The notes under the pieces are model-generated. The model did no database searches and was not told the origin of the DNA. It was given only the letters and a program-made list of their open reading frames with translations. A DNA stretch of 64,000 bases from Hordeum vulgare subsp. vulgare (lineage: Eukaryota > Streptophyta > Magnoliopsida > Poales > Poaceae): contig NC_058521.1 in NCBI RefSeq assembly GCF_904849725.1, forward strand, positions 146,286,744-146,350,743. The letters are read 5' to 3'. This document shows, piece after piece, positions 34,519-46,020 of the stretch. The translations under genes and the position numbers were made by a program. Every line of letters begins with the position of its first letter. Position 1 is the stretch's first letter.

Positions 34519-35939
34519 TGAAAGTGCGTTATATTGATAGAGGGGGGTGAATAGGAGATTTTTAGAATTTCATCACTGAGGAAATTCCTATCGAGGAAAT
34601 TCCTCACTGATGACTAACTTATAGAGGAAACAGTAAAGGATCAGGAGTGCAAAGTTTCACTACAACAATTTTTCAAGATGAAGAATATGAAAACAGTTTG
34701 CACATTATGCAGGCACGCAGAAAACAGATGAGGATTAACTCGCGTGAAGAATTTGGGGTTGAGGAATTTCAGAGAAAGTCTTCAGCAAATTCTTCAAACA
34801 GTGACAGTGAAAATCATCAACACACAATATGAGGAATATAAAGAGTTGAGGAAATAGAACCTGTTTCACAGTGAAGACAGTGGTTGATGACCGAGTTCCA
34901 ACTGCTGTGACAGTTGTACATCTGGTTTGGAGCGGCTTGGTATTGAAACCAAAGGACACACAGTCCCGGGACACACAGTCCCTACCGTATTCTCCTTGGG
35001 CTAAGAACACACAGTCCTCGCCCAACTCTCGTGGTAAGTCTTCAGGGCATACTTCCAAACCCTCACAAACTTGGTCACCTGGCAATCCACAATTGACTGC
35101 TGGATTGCTCTAGACCATGATGCTTAATCGTCTGGAGGATGCACAATCCTCAAAGGTAAAGGGCTTCAGTCCCACACAGGAACAACTTCTTAAGTGATGC
35201 TCAATCACTTGGTTTTCGGTTTGTGGTTTGGTGTTTGGGTTATTTCCTCACTGATGAATTACTCTCGAAGACTCTGAGGAATTTGGGTTGCTCTTATGAC
35301 AAGTGTCAGTTTCTAACGGAGCAGCCAACCAGCTAATGGTTCTCGGGGGGGGGGGGGCTATTTATAGCCTGGGAGCATCCCGACATGATTTGATATTAAT
35401 GCCCTTAAATAATATGACCGTTGGTGTGGATAAGACCAATGATGTGGTGTGGCTATCGATAACGATCGGGACCCTCAACTGTGAGAGTCCTCATGTCTCT
35501 CATATTCCTCACTTGAGGCTTTTGGTAGGATTAGGCTTGGGTTGAGCATCATGAGGAAATTCATTCCAATGTGTTACCTTGACCCCCTTTAGCAGTACGG
35601 TGTTCCTATTACTCAAGTGTGAAGAAAACAAAACAGAAAGAATAAATCTTCATGCTTCAAAGTCTTTAGATTGATTTTCTTCAGGACGCACCGAATTCAT
35701 CAATTTCAATATCTTCATGAGGAATATCAATTTCATCGCAAATTCTTCACGATTCAATTCTTCAGCTTCAGACCAATTTCTTCAACTGAAGATATACATT
35801 TTTAGGGGTCAATATTCATCGAATATTTCAAACTCCTCAGCGACTTATAGATCCTGTGTACACTCAAGAACACATTAGATACTTAACCTATAACTCTTCA
35901 AACCACCAAAATCACTGAGGGGCACTAGATGCACTTACA
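34519..35939 (-). repeat. C1 5' LTR (1421 bp)
   Basis: Aligned over its whole length with 21475-22892. The TATA box (CTATAAATAG on the minus strand) lies at 35358-35367, immediately beside a run of 13 G/C pairs (35345-35357) that the other LTR lacks in this form. It ends at the GTTAT duplication. Confidence 0.9.
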
Positions 35940-35944
35940 GTTAT

Positions 35945-36848
35945 GACCCGGCAACCCCGGAGTGGCAATAACCGGAACCACTCCCGATGATGACCATAGT
36001 TTGAGGAGTCCATGTGTTCACCAAGTGCTAATGCGTTGTTCCGGTTCTTTATTAAAAGGAGAACCTTAATATCCCGTAGTATCCATTTGGACCCCGCTGC
36101 CACGGGAGGGATGGACAATAGATGTTATGCAAGTTCTTTTCCCTAAGCACGTATGACTACACACAGAATGCATGCCTACATCACATTGACGAATGGGAGC
36201 AAGTCACATATCTCCCCGTGTTATAACTGTTGCATGATGAATGTCATCCAACGAATCACCGATCCATTGCCTACGAGTTTGTCCCACTGCTGCTGTTACT
36301 TGTTTTGCTCTGCTGCTGTTACTACTGTTGCTGCTACTGTTACTTGCTACTTCTGTTACTCGCTACTGTTGCTACTTGCTACTGCTGTCACTACTGCTGT
36401 TCCTTGCCACTGTTGTTACTCGTTACACTACTGCTACCTGCTACAATACTTTTTCTCGCACCGTTGTCAGGAAAGAATATTTCCCGTCCACACGCAACTT
36501 CTGGCGCCATTGATACGGCAGTTAGGAATAGTTTACCTTGTCAACAGATCGTTTCTGGCACCGTTGCTGTCTTACTACTTTGCTGTTGATACTTTGCTTG
36601 CAGACACTAATCTTTCAGGTGTGGTTGAATCTGACACATTCAGCTGCTAATACTTGGGAATATGCTTTCACTTCCCGTTGTGCGAACCAACAAATTTGGG
36701 TTGAATACTGTACCCTCAAAAACTGCCGCGATCCCACGCACTGGTGGGCCATTGCAAGAAAATTGCTAATTGTTGAGCAACTATGACAAGATCTTTTCTG
36801 GCTCTGATGCCGTGGATGCATCAAGTCAGGAATAGTTGCACGTCAGCA
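35945..36848 (+). repeat. G3 5' LTR, second piece
   Basis: It continues the LTR after C1 and its second GTTAT copy (35940-35944). It contains a CTGTTACT/TTGCTACT-rich tract (about 36,275-36,445) and four PBS-like remnants (about 36451-36471, 36499-36513, 36552-36568 and 36793-36815). It ends GTCAGCA at 36848. Joined with 20697-21474 it is about 1.68 kb, slightly longer than the 3' LTR, which lacks about 40 bases near 55,095. Confidence 0.88.
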
Positions 36849-36857
36849 TCATTTTTC

Positions 36858-36875
36858 TAGCGCCGCTGCCGGGGA
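36858..36875 (+). other. G3 primer-binding site (tRNA-Asp type)
   Basis: TAGCGCCGCTGCCGGGGA starts nine bases after the LTR end. It differs at two positions from TGGCGCCGTTGCCGGGGA, the complement of the plant tRNA-Asp 3' end. Confidence 0.8.
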
Positions 36876-36958
36876 AGGATAGCTATATTCTCTGAGTCAC
36901 TTGGGATTTATTTCTGATGATCACTATGAAGTAACTTAAAGATCCAAAAACCAAAGTC

Positions 36959-37824
36959 TTGCCCTCAACTACGAGGGGAGGTAAGGAACTGCCATCTAGG
37001 TCTGCACTTGATTCACCTGCAGTTATGAGTAAGTTTGCGACACCACCTCCTGCTAGAAATCTTGATATGTGGCTTGTGCTTGATGATGCTTATGATGCTG
37101 TTATGCATGATACTCCTAGAGATGCTATGCCAGATACTGCTAGAGATGCTATGCCTGATACTGCTAGAGATGTTATGCTTGATACTTCTTTGTCTGATGA
37201 TGCTAGAGATGCTACTTTGCCTGATGATGCTATGCTTGATACTGCTAGAGATACTACTTTGCCTGATATGCCACTAGGGATATTCCTTGATGCTCATATT
37301 GCTAGAGTTACTGCCAATGCTCGTGATGCTTCTGAAACTGCCGATACTATTGAGATAGAACCTGCTTTTGCTCCTGCTAGATCTAGCTCTCCTAGATATG
37401 AATTGCCTGATATACCTGAGGGTTATGTTATGGAGGGAGAGATATCTGAGGATTTTCTTGCGTGTAAGGATGCCTATGACACCTAGAAATTACTTCTCAA
37501 GTGGAAGGAAAAAATCTCTGAAAGCTAGGATGAAATACGACCCGAAGTTTACCACTTCACCTATCTTTATCACCGATGAGGATTATGAATTCTCTGTCGA
37601 CCCTGAGATAATCTCTATAGTCGAATCTGATCCTTTCCATGGTTATGAGTCTGAGACAGTCGTATCCCATCTTACCAAACTACACGATATAGCCACCCTT
37701 TTCGCTAGTGAGGAGAAGATGCGCTACTACTATATCCTTAAGTTGTTTCCTTTCTCTCTAAAGGATGACGCTAAAGCCTGGTTCACTTCTCTTGCTCCTA
37801 GATGTGTGAGTAGTCCCCAGGATA
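36959..37824 (+). pseudogene. gag: G3 gag, N-terminal part (interrupted by D1)
   Basis: The frame is open from about 36959. The first in-frame ATG is at 37025 (MSKFATPPPARNLDMW), and the original start further upstream seems lost. Residues from about 37,110 to 37,265 are a tandem repeat of the type DTARDAMP. A TAG at 37484-37486 (TGG in relatives, as judged from context) and a frameshift near 37,520 break it. The conserved gag core then appears: FTTSPIFITDEDYEF, HLTKLHDIATLF, YYYILKLFPFSL and AKAWFTSLAP. At 37824 the coding sequence is cut by D1 and resumes at 47961. Confidence 0.8.
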
Positions 37825-38395
37825 CACTACAGGAATTAGCTTCTTTGCCATCTGCCATCAGAGACGGCAAAGAGTAATCCACCGACGACAAAGAGTAATA
37901 CGCAGACGGCAAAGAAAACTCCTGTCGGCAAAAATTCTGCGTCAGCCTACGACGGCATTGTAGCTTCTTTGCCGCCAGCCTCACCGAAGCGGATGGCAAA
38001 GAGCTTTGCCGTCAACTTTTCATAAGAGCACTCGACAAAGATGTAGATACAGCATCCGACAGGCGTTACCTCCGTTAGGGGCTAACAGAGGCTTTGCCGT
38101 CTGCCTCGCCCTCTTCTTTGCCGTGTGCCTCCACCTCCTCCCCCCTCCACTCTTTGCTGTCTGCCTACACCTCCCCCCTCCACTCTTTGCCATCTCCCTA
38201 CCCCTCCTCCCCCCTCCTTTGTGCCCTCTTCTTTGCCGTCTGCCCCCCAGGAAGCAGACGGCAAAGAGACTATATAGACAGCTGCTCCTGCCCAGGTTGC
38301 ACAGTTGGGCGCCATGTGGCACCTTTGCCATCAGCTGCCTGATGGCAAAGGCCTTTGCCATCAGCTGGCAGACGACAAAGAGCCTATATTGTCAC
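37825..38395. repeat. D1 left terminal inverted repeat and subterminal repeat array
   Basis: The 5' CACTACAGGAA terminus is followed over about 550 bases by many direct and inverted copies of TTTGCCGTCTGCC and GACGGCAAAG variants. In En/Spm-type elements such repeats are binding sites for the TNPA-type protein; that role is family knowledge. The stretch also gives long spurious frames on both strands. Confidence 0.8.
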
Positions 38396-38728
38396 ATTTT
38401 TGTTTATTTTTTCTATTTCACAACACATATATATATTCAATTCATAGCACATATATGATAAATAGGTTACAACACATATATGATATACATATAAAGCTCA
38501 TCAATGCCATTTGTTCATCAACGTACATCCCATATATGAGAAGGACCAACACATACAAAGTTTCATCCATATATACATACATATAGTTGCACATATATTG
38601 TTCATCCGTATATACATATACATATAGTTCCACATTGTTCATCAACTCAAATAAAAACGGGAACTAAAGCACTCCAATGCCAGCTTCCATGCATGTAGTA
38701 CATCCAATCTACAAAATGGGAATAAGAA

Positions 38729-39600
38729 AGTCAGAAGAAGAAGAACAACAACATATATATGACAAATAAGCTAAATTGAAGAAAAAAGAGAAGAAGCAAG
38801 AAGAGAAGAAGGAGAAGGAAAACAACAATAAGGAGGATGAGGATGAAGAGAAGGAGAAGGAGAAGGAGGAGGAGAATAGGAGAAGAATGAGGGAAGAATA
38901 AGGAGAATAAGGAGGGCTCCTTCTCCTCCTTCTCCTTTTTCTCTTCTTCTTCTCCTCCTCGTTCTTCTCCTTCTCCTTCTCTTCTCTTTCTCTTCTTATT
39001 TTTGTTCTTCCTTTTCATTTCTCCTCTTCTCCTCTTCTTGGAGCTAAATTAACTAACCATGTCTTTTTGGAGCTAAATGGGCTAATTATGTCATTATAGA
39101 GGAAAACAAGCTAAGTATATAATATTAATGAGCTAACCAAGGTTCTTATGCCATTTTGAGCTTATAATGTCTTTTTGGAGCTAAATAGGCTAATCATGTC
39201 ATTGTTGGGGCAATTAAGGCAAGGAGGATATGAAAGTGGAGAAAAAAGAGGAGGAGTAGGAGAAGAAGAAGAAATCAAGAAGAAGGAGGAGAAGGAGGAG
39301 GAGGAGGAGAAGGACTAGAAGGTCCTTGGCCTTCTCCTCCTCCTCCTCCTCCTCCTCCTTCTCCTTCTTCTCTTCTTCTTCTTCTTCTTCTCCTTTCTTT
39401 TCATTTTTCCTATTTCTTCTCCTCTTCTCCTCTTCTTGGAGCTAAATTAGCTAACTATGTTTTTTTGGAGCTATATGGGCTAATTATCCCATTTTAGAGG
39501 AAGACAAGCTAAGTATATAATATTGATGAGCTAACCAAGGTTCTTATGCCATTTTGAGGTTATTATGGAATTTTGGAGCTAATATGAAAGAGGAGAAGAG
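38729..39600. repeat. D1 purine/pyrimidine hairpin repeats, left group
   Basis: Two units are seen, each with a long (AGAAGG)n-like purine tract followed by a mirror pyrimidine tract (38770-38920 with 38921-39030, and 39238-39325 with 39326-39440). They are separated by A/T-rich copies of a GAGCTAAAT.GGCTAAT.ATGTCATT...AAACAAGCTAAG motif (about 39,040-39,230 and 39,438-39,595). The same repeat type is found near the right end of D1 (46,556-47,155) in the same orientation. Frames in this region are low-complexity and not genes. Confidence 0.7.
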
Positions 39601-39879
39601 AAACTTACCGTAGTGGTCATCATGGAGGAGAAACACCTGGAGAAGGGTCGTGCGATGACGCTCGGGAGTTGTTCTGCAGAAAAGATATTTTTCAATGTCT
39701 CAGTTAGCATGACGACACTCAATTATTAATACTAGTTTATAATGAAACTCACCGTGCCAATCAAAGAGAAGACGGGCATCGGCGGAGGGACTTGACCGAT
39801 CTTTTCACACAGACCATGAAGAGTGGGTCATATTAGTTAGTAATGAAACATACATTACACACATGATTTGGCTAATGTG

Positions 39880-42101
39880 AAAAAAAACTTACCACAAAAA
39901 GCTCGTACAGGGCCCGTTGACCCGCCTCATTTCGGGCCCTCTCCTCCTCAATCAATCGTGCCGTGGTCTGGTCCCTCTCATCAAGAGTAGCCTGAAGAGC
40001 AGCCTGGCTTGCCAATCTCTCTTTCTCAAGAGCAGCCCGGTTTGCCGCTCTCTCTTTCTCAAGAGCAGCCTGAAACACCATTCCTTGTTACCACAGTAAT
40101 GATCTATGGTGACACACATAATGAAATGGATGAAAGTTTTCTTAGTCTGTACAACTAACCTCGATGGCAAGATCGACTGGCCGTGGACGACGCGTTATCT
40201 CAGGACAGCTGCTCGACCGGCGTGCCTTGATCTCCGGGAGAGTGAGTGGACAATGTATTATCCCATCTCCAATGGCTATCGAGCCATGGGGCCTCCCGCC
40301 ACCAGATATCATCACTAGCTCTGGATCCAAAGGATCCTGGCTCGGGTTAAAGTCATCCCCTTTCATAGCCTTCCCCGTGTCCCTGTATGTCACGAGCTTG
40401 TGGTGGGATGATATGTTGTTGAAGTTATTTGGATCATCCAGGTCAGACTCAGAGAATGCCTTCGCCTTCTTGTACGAGGCAGTATCGGTCATGCCATAAA
40501 GGTCGTACAAGTGTGGCATCTCCGTCTTATTGTGATGCGCCTAAAACAAAGGAACAAAATATTAGCATGAAGAATGAATTGCATGAATCATGAAGCAAGT
40601 CACATACCCAGTTTCATCCGAACTGAAGTAAGTTGGCGCTGCCTTGATGGTGTGGCACACCAACCATTTGGCTACGCCGATCCTTCGCATTGTCGTGGAC
40701 GGCTCGCTGGCTGCCTGTGCACCACTCATCAACCAACGCCTCCCAACAATCTATCTTATCCGTACACCATCTCGGGGGCACCTGTAAGTTATTAGAAAGA
40801 ATTTTGAGCGCTACGCCTATGAATGAAATCAAGAAAACTACGTAGAAGGACTTAAGAATAGGTAATTACCTTCATGTATTGCTCCTTCTTCAGAAAATTT
40901 CCGTGGCAATCCTTCTTCTGCTTCTTAATACCACGCGTGGCGTAGTAGTCTCGAATAGCCTGCGGCCGAGCCTCGTGGCGTAAGTTCTATAGTAACCGCC
41001 TACACTCAGCCTCGAGAAACTTGGCCGCCTCCTCCTCATATCCATCCTCCCACCTATAGAAGGTCTGCAATCAAACGTGAAAACACCGATTAGTACAATA
41101 ATTAGCTATATTGTTAATTTTAGATTGTGTAAAAGGATAATTTACCCAAAAGCTCTTGATCACCATATCGGCCCTCGTGTGGCACAACACACCATCTATA
41201 ATCTCCTCCGGCGGGGCCTGCGCAGCCTGGTAGTGCTCCCAGGAAAATCCTAGTGTAGGAACCTGAACCTCACCAGGCAACGTGACAAACCCCGGGAAAT
41301 TTGTCCGGCAGAGCACACCAAGGACGGAGTTCGGCTTGAGGACTCCACAAGGGTGTGCCCATCCCCTGGAGTATCATAAGGTCAACGCATTAGATATTTG
41401 AACAAACTTGAAGGAAAAAGCTAAAAAAATATTAAATGTACTTACCTATCTCCTTCAGGTTTAATCACAGGCCTCTGCACGCGGGTAGCCGGCACGACCG
41501 GGAGACGTGTACTACCACGCTTGTACACGGTGGCTCCGTCCACCTGCACATCGCCCTCACTATCCGTAAACTCATCCCCGCCCCCTGAGCTCCCCGGACC
41601 CTCGGTCCAATCCGGCAACTCGGTCCGATCCGGCCAGGCACCCCATCCGGTCCTCTCCACGTCGGGTGAAGCCTCCGGAACCATAGTCTCGTGGGCCGAA
41701 TGCACCTCGACCCGAGGCTGATCCTGGACCGGAGTCTCATGGGACGAATGCCCGTCAACACCAGGCTCCTGGACCGGAGTCCCCGTAGCCTCCTCCGCAA
41801 ACGGGTCGACCATAGTAGTCCTATGCTCGGGTGAATGAGCTGGTGGTGGTGGCGAGGACGGCTCAACAGTCCTCCTAGATCTTCCGCGGCCACCACCTCT
41901 CCCTGTACCCTTCCCCTTCTTCCCTACCCGACCAGCACCTCTCCCAGTGCGCAATGCCACCGACGAAGAAGAACCCACGGGTGGTATCGATAGACTGTCT
42001 GCCAAGGCTCTACGGAGAGATAGGGGTGGAAGGGAAGTACCACCCCTCGTGCGGGGCGGCTGGGAAGACCCGCTCGAGCGATCTGGACCAGCGCCCACCA
42101 T
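39880..42101 (-). pseudogene. D1 TNPA-like gene (plant En/Spm ORF with Transposase_24-type domain)
   Basis: Read on the minus strand from ATG at 42101 (MVGAGPDRSSGSSQPP). Exon 1 (to 41442) is basic and proline-rich, then acidic (DEFTDSEGDVQVDG). Further exon-like pieces follow. One near 41316-41110 contains RADMVIKSFWVNYPF. One near 41060-40870 contains RWEDGYEEEAAKFLEAECRRLL with a stop behind it, then KKQKKDCHGNFLKKEQYMK. One near 40790-40614 contains WEALVDEWCTG. The 40519-40142 piece contains YKKAKAFSESDLDD and GDDFNPSQDPLDPELVMISG. The last piece (about 40081-39880) is a coiled coil of ALEKER repeats. This order matches the protein that binds subterminal repeats in En/Spm-type elements. 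Introns are inferred from gaps with plausible splice ends, and at least one stop makes the copy defective. Confidence 0.7.
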
Positions 42102-42245
42102 CTTTCAACACCTGGTGACCTGCCATGATAAAGATGAAAAGAAATTAGTACAACATAAAAAATTTGAATAACTGACATGAATAATAATATGTACATGAAT
42201 AATAAAGATTAAAAAATATATAATTTAAGTTGTGAATCTTACAAA

Positions 42246-45200
42246 CTAATAATCATCATCAATGAATACATCATCATCATCACTATCACGCATGTCTTCA
42301 TGAATGACGTGCTCGTCGGGTTCAACGGCGTGAAGTTGTGAAAGGCCTTTCTTTAATCGTTGAAGCATTGACAGGTCATCTGCATCAGTAACCTCTAAGA
42401 GTTCCAGGTCTTCTGGTTCCGGCTCAGGGGTGGAGTCGGATTCATTGTCGCTGTCTACTTCCATGTTCTTGGGTGAAGCACAACGGTTCTTTTAACGTTT
42501 CTTGGAAAGACGTGTTTCTTGGAAGAATTCTCCATCATATGTGTCTAGGTTAATGTGAGGTTCATAATCCTGTTCATTTGGGAGAGGTGGTCTGACATGT
42601 GGTGGCACTTCATAAACAACATACCAACCTTCCAGATTCTTATCCGTTTCGCATGCCCACGGTAGATAGAAAACTTGGGTTGCCTGTTGAGCCGTAATAT
42701 GGACATCGGGAAAATCTAAATGGGTGTTTGAATTGATTTCGACTAGTCCTATATGTTCATGAGTCCTTCTAGTCTCCTTCGGCTGGAACCAATAACATTT
42801 GAAGACTACGACGTTCGGTGGGTTTTCACCATAGAATTGATGTTCATAAATTGCTTCAACTCTTCCATAATACTCGATAACACCTTCGCAGATAGTAGAG
42901 ACACCACAATTTGTAGATTTCTGGTCGGGCATAGATAGCTCTTTGCCGAAGGTACGAAAGAGATACCCGTTGATGTTGTATTTCTCAAATGAACGGACCT
43001 TATAGTCAAAACCATTAGCGACTTGTCTCAATTCAGCGTCCATGGACTCTGAATTAGCCTACAAGTTTAATACAAAACGATTGTTGCATTAGCCACAAGT
43101 TAGACCAAGAAATGAAATGGTCCATTATTGATAATTACCGTTTGTTTCAACAAAGAGATGAAACCGGGATAGCCGCCTCCTGTCTTTGACAGAAGCTCAT
43201 ACTCTTCGACGGAATCATTTTCGATCACCGCTCCATCCGAGAATTTGGCGACGTAACGGTTGTTTGAAATATCCGGGAATAAGAGCAATTCAAAGGAATT
43301 AGAAGTTACGGGAAAATGTGCCGAGAACTCACTCGATGTATGGCCGCACTTCTGTTAGGTTGTTGAAGATATACAACGAAACGTTCCGCCATTATTCGAA
43401 ATCCAACGTTATTGGTTTCGAAGCACCGGCTGGTGCGAGCTTCCCTTTGAATAGGCTGAGGTTGGACCACCTTTTTAGGGTCTGCATCGTTGTGCGGAGG
43501 CTTTGGATTATGCAAATGATGATTTTTGGCTTCGTAGTGTGCTGTCACAAAGTTTGCCACCTCCTCAGTAATGAATGCCTCAGCCATCGATGCTTCAATT
43601 CTACGCTTATTTTTACATTTAGCTCGAAGGGTCTTCTGCATCCTCTCAGTTGCATAGCACCAACGATCTTGCACGGGCCCACCCAATCTTGCCTCGGTCG
43701 GTAGATGTAAAATCAAATGCTGCATTGGATTAAAGAAGCCCGGTGGAAAGATCTTCTCTAACTTGCACAACAACTCCGGTGCAAACTCCTCCATGTCTTC
43801 TACCACGCCAGGCGACAATTCTTTCGCACAAAGAACACGGAAGAAATAGCTCAGCTCCGCCAGTACTAGCCATTCATCCTCAGGAATAAAGCCACATAAT
43901 ATCACCGACATTACCCGCTCTAGCCATATGTGCCAATCATGACTCTTGAGACCAAAGATTTTTAATTTTTCAAGACTCACTCCCCTCTTTAGATTCGTTG
44001 CATACCCATCGGGGAACATCAAGTGCATTTTGACCCACAAGATAATTTCCCTCATAGTTGGCCTTCCAAGATTGAATCAGGCCTTTGGCTTCAACCACTT
44101 CTGCTTTCCTTTGCCTTCCCGCATGTTTTGTAACGGTCTATGACATAGTGTCTCTTGATCGACTCTAGCCTTAGTATTATCCTTTGTCTTCCCATCTATG
44201 TCGAACAATGTACCAAAAATAGCCTCTCCGATATTCTTTTCAGTGTACATCATGTCGATATTGTGTGGAAGAAGGAGGTCTTTGAAGTAAGGCAGATCCC
44301 AGAAGCATGGCTTGTGAGTCCAGGCGTGTTTTGAATTATACCTCTTGAAATAGCTTGGACGCTCTGGATCAGGCTCGAGGGCATTTAACTGATCCAGGAT
44401 CTGTTGGCCTGTCAACGCAGGTGGTGCCAAGTTTTTGACAACTTTACCTTTGGTAAAGTTCTTCTTGTCTTTTCTGAACTGATGGTCAGGATCCAGGAAC
44501 TGTCTATGCAAATCAAAGCAAGAATACTTCCGACCCTCCTACAAACAATGAAACTGAAGAGCTGCCTTGCATTGGGGGTACGGGAACCTTCCATGCACAC
44601 ACCATCCAGAGAATAGTGCATACGCCGGCAAGTCATGCATAGAGTACATGTACCACACATGCATTTTTTAAGTTTTGTTTTCTAGCGGCATCGTATGTCT
44701 TGACCCCATTATCCCAAGCTTCTTCCAATTCATCCTTAAGCAGTTGCAGGTACACATTCATATTCTTCCCTGGATAATTGGGCCCTGGAAGTATCAACGT
44801 CAGAAATATGTTCTTTCTTTGCATAATCTGTCCGGGGGGGGAGATTGAGTGGAATGACAAATACAGGCCAACCACTATATTTTCTTGCTGTCATGCCGAA
44901 GGGATTAAAAACATCCGTGGCGATGCAGACTCGGTGATTCCTTGGATCTGCCGCTTTATCCTGATGCAATCCATCGAAATGTTTCCACGCTTCCCCATCC
45001 GATGTGTGTACCACCATCTTATTCCCATCTGCATCTAGTTCGGTTCTTTTGCCCAATTTGTGCCATGTCATCTGTCTGGCTGTCTCTTCGACCATGAAAA
45101 GACGTTGAAGTCTTGGTACAATTGGCATATACCGAAGAACACTAACTGCGATTTTGGTCTACCTCTTCTCACCCATACCGTTGTCTACCACAAGATACCT

Positions 45201-45892
45201 GCAAGACTCGCAATTGGGACAATAGTCCAGGTGTGCATACTCTTTCCTAAATAAGACACATCCTTTCTCACATGCATCTATATTCTCATAGGGCATCTTA
45301 AGCACACGAAGTATTTTGTCCGACTGGTACAGGTTTGCAGGCACGACATGGCCTTTGGGTAGGAAGCGTCCAAATAGTGTCATCATCGCGTCGTAGCATT
45401 CTCTTCCAAAGTTGAACTGAGCCTTCAGAGCCATTACTTGTGCAATTGCATCCAACTGACAGAGCTCAGTGTGCTCATGGAGAGGACGTTTTGAAGACTC
45501 CAACAGTTCATAAAAGGCCTTTGCAGATTCCTCCATCTCATCTTCCGAATCCCGAGCATCATCAAAGTCTTGCACCATTTCTTCGATCGCGGTACCATGC
45601 TCGTTGGTGCGACAACGGACCACCTCAGCTCTTGTGTGTTGTATAGACTCACCATGAAATGTCCACATTGTATAATTAGGCTTAAACCCCTCCTCTACAG
45701 GTGTTTAATCATTACAGCCTCTGTCGTCTTTTTATAGTTGTCGCATCCAGGACAGGGGCAATAGTTTCTTTGCTGGCCATTTGCGAATGCAGCTTTCACA
45801 AATTCCTTTGTCTTTACAAACCATTCTTTCGTCATCTCTTTCTGACTAGGGTGACCGGTATACATCCACGCACGATCACTCATCTTGCCTAG
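42246..45892 (-). pseudogene. D1 TNP2-type transposase, broken
   Basis: Minus strand from ATG at 45881-45883. The transposase-associated N-terminus (MSDRAWMYTGHPSQKEM, CPCPGCDN) comes first, then FHGESIQHTR and LDYCPNCESCRYL. The TNP2 catalytic region follows (QMTWHKLGKRTELDADG, HTSDGEAWKHFDGLH, IATDVFNPFGM, NMNVYLQLLKDELEEAW, WTHKPCFWDLPYFKDLLLPH, LAELSYFFRVLCAKELS, FFNPMQHLILHLPTEA). A DUF4216-like C-terminal domain (43043-42492, NCGVSTICEGVIEYYG, ATQVFYLPWACETD) and an acidic tail (42464-42246) close the gene. A consensus intron seems to occupy 43059-43138. A frameshift in a G-run near 44,835, others near 45,130-45,160 and 44,500-44,660, and a TAA at 42492-42494 disable it. The intact enzyme would bind and cut the transposon ends in the nucleus. 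Confidence 0.88.
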
Positions 45893-46020
45893 CTACTAAA
45901 GACAAAAGAAATATATTTATGTATAATTTAGCATTTATATTCATCGGTTAATCAGGTTCGCCATTTTTATTACGTCCAGGCAACCTACACACTAATAGGT
46001 AAAGATAGGTCCTAATCCAA

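Larger units (their letters stand above)
21475..35939 (-). mobile_element. C1: Copia-superfamily retrotransposon of SIRE/Maximus type, complete
   Basis: A 14,465-bp minus-strand element with two LTRs (about 1.42 kb each), flanked by GTTAT (21470-21474 and 35940-35944). On the minus strand the order is 5' LTR, tRNA-iMet PBS, gag with zinc knuckle, protease, integrase, RT, RNase H, spacer, long env-like ORF, PPT, 3' LTR. Integrase before RT is diagnostic of Copia. The long extra ORF after pol and the size are typical of the SIRE clade, known in Triticeae as Maximus. Several stops and frameshifts make this copy inactive. The two LTRs are very similar, with only scattered differences. Confidence 0.92.

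Noticed and set aside
36230..36589. Leucine/cysteine-rich frames in the G3 LTR resembling membrane proteins
   Set aside because: They arise from the CTGTTACT repeat and occur in several frames at once. LTR sequence, not a gene.
38400..38660. Dispersed ATATATG/ACATAT repeats considered as a CRISPR-like or satellite array
   Set aside because: Spacing and units are irregular, and the region is A/T-rich transposon DNA of a plant.
38731..39018. Leucine-rich frame that would give several membrane helices
   Set aside because: Translation of a purine/pyrimidine tract; no codon structure beyond the simple repeat.
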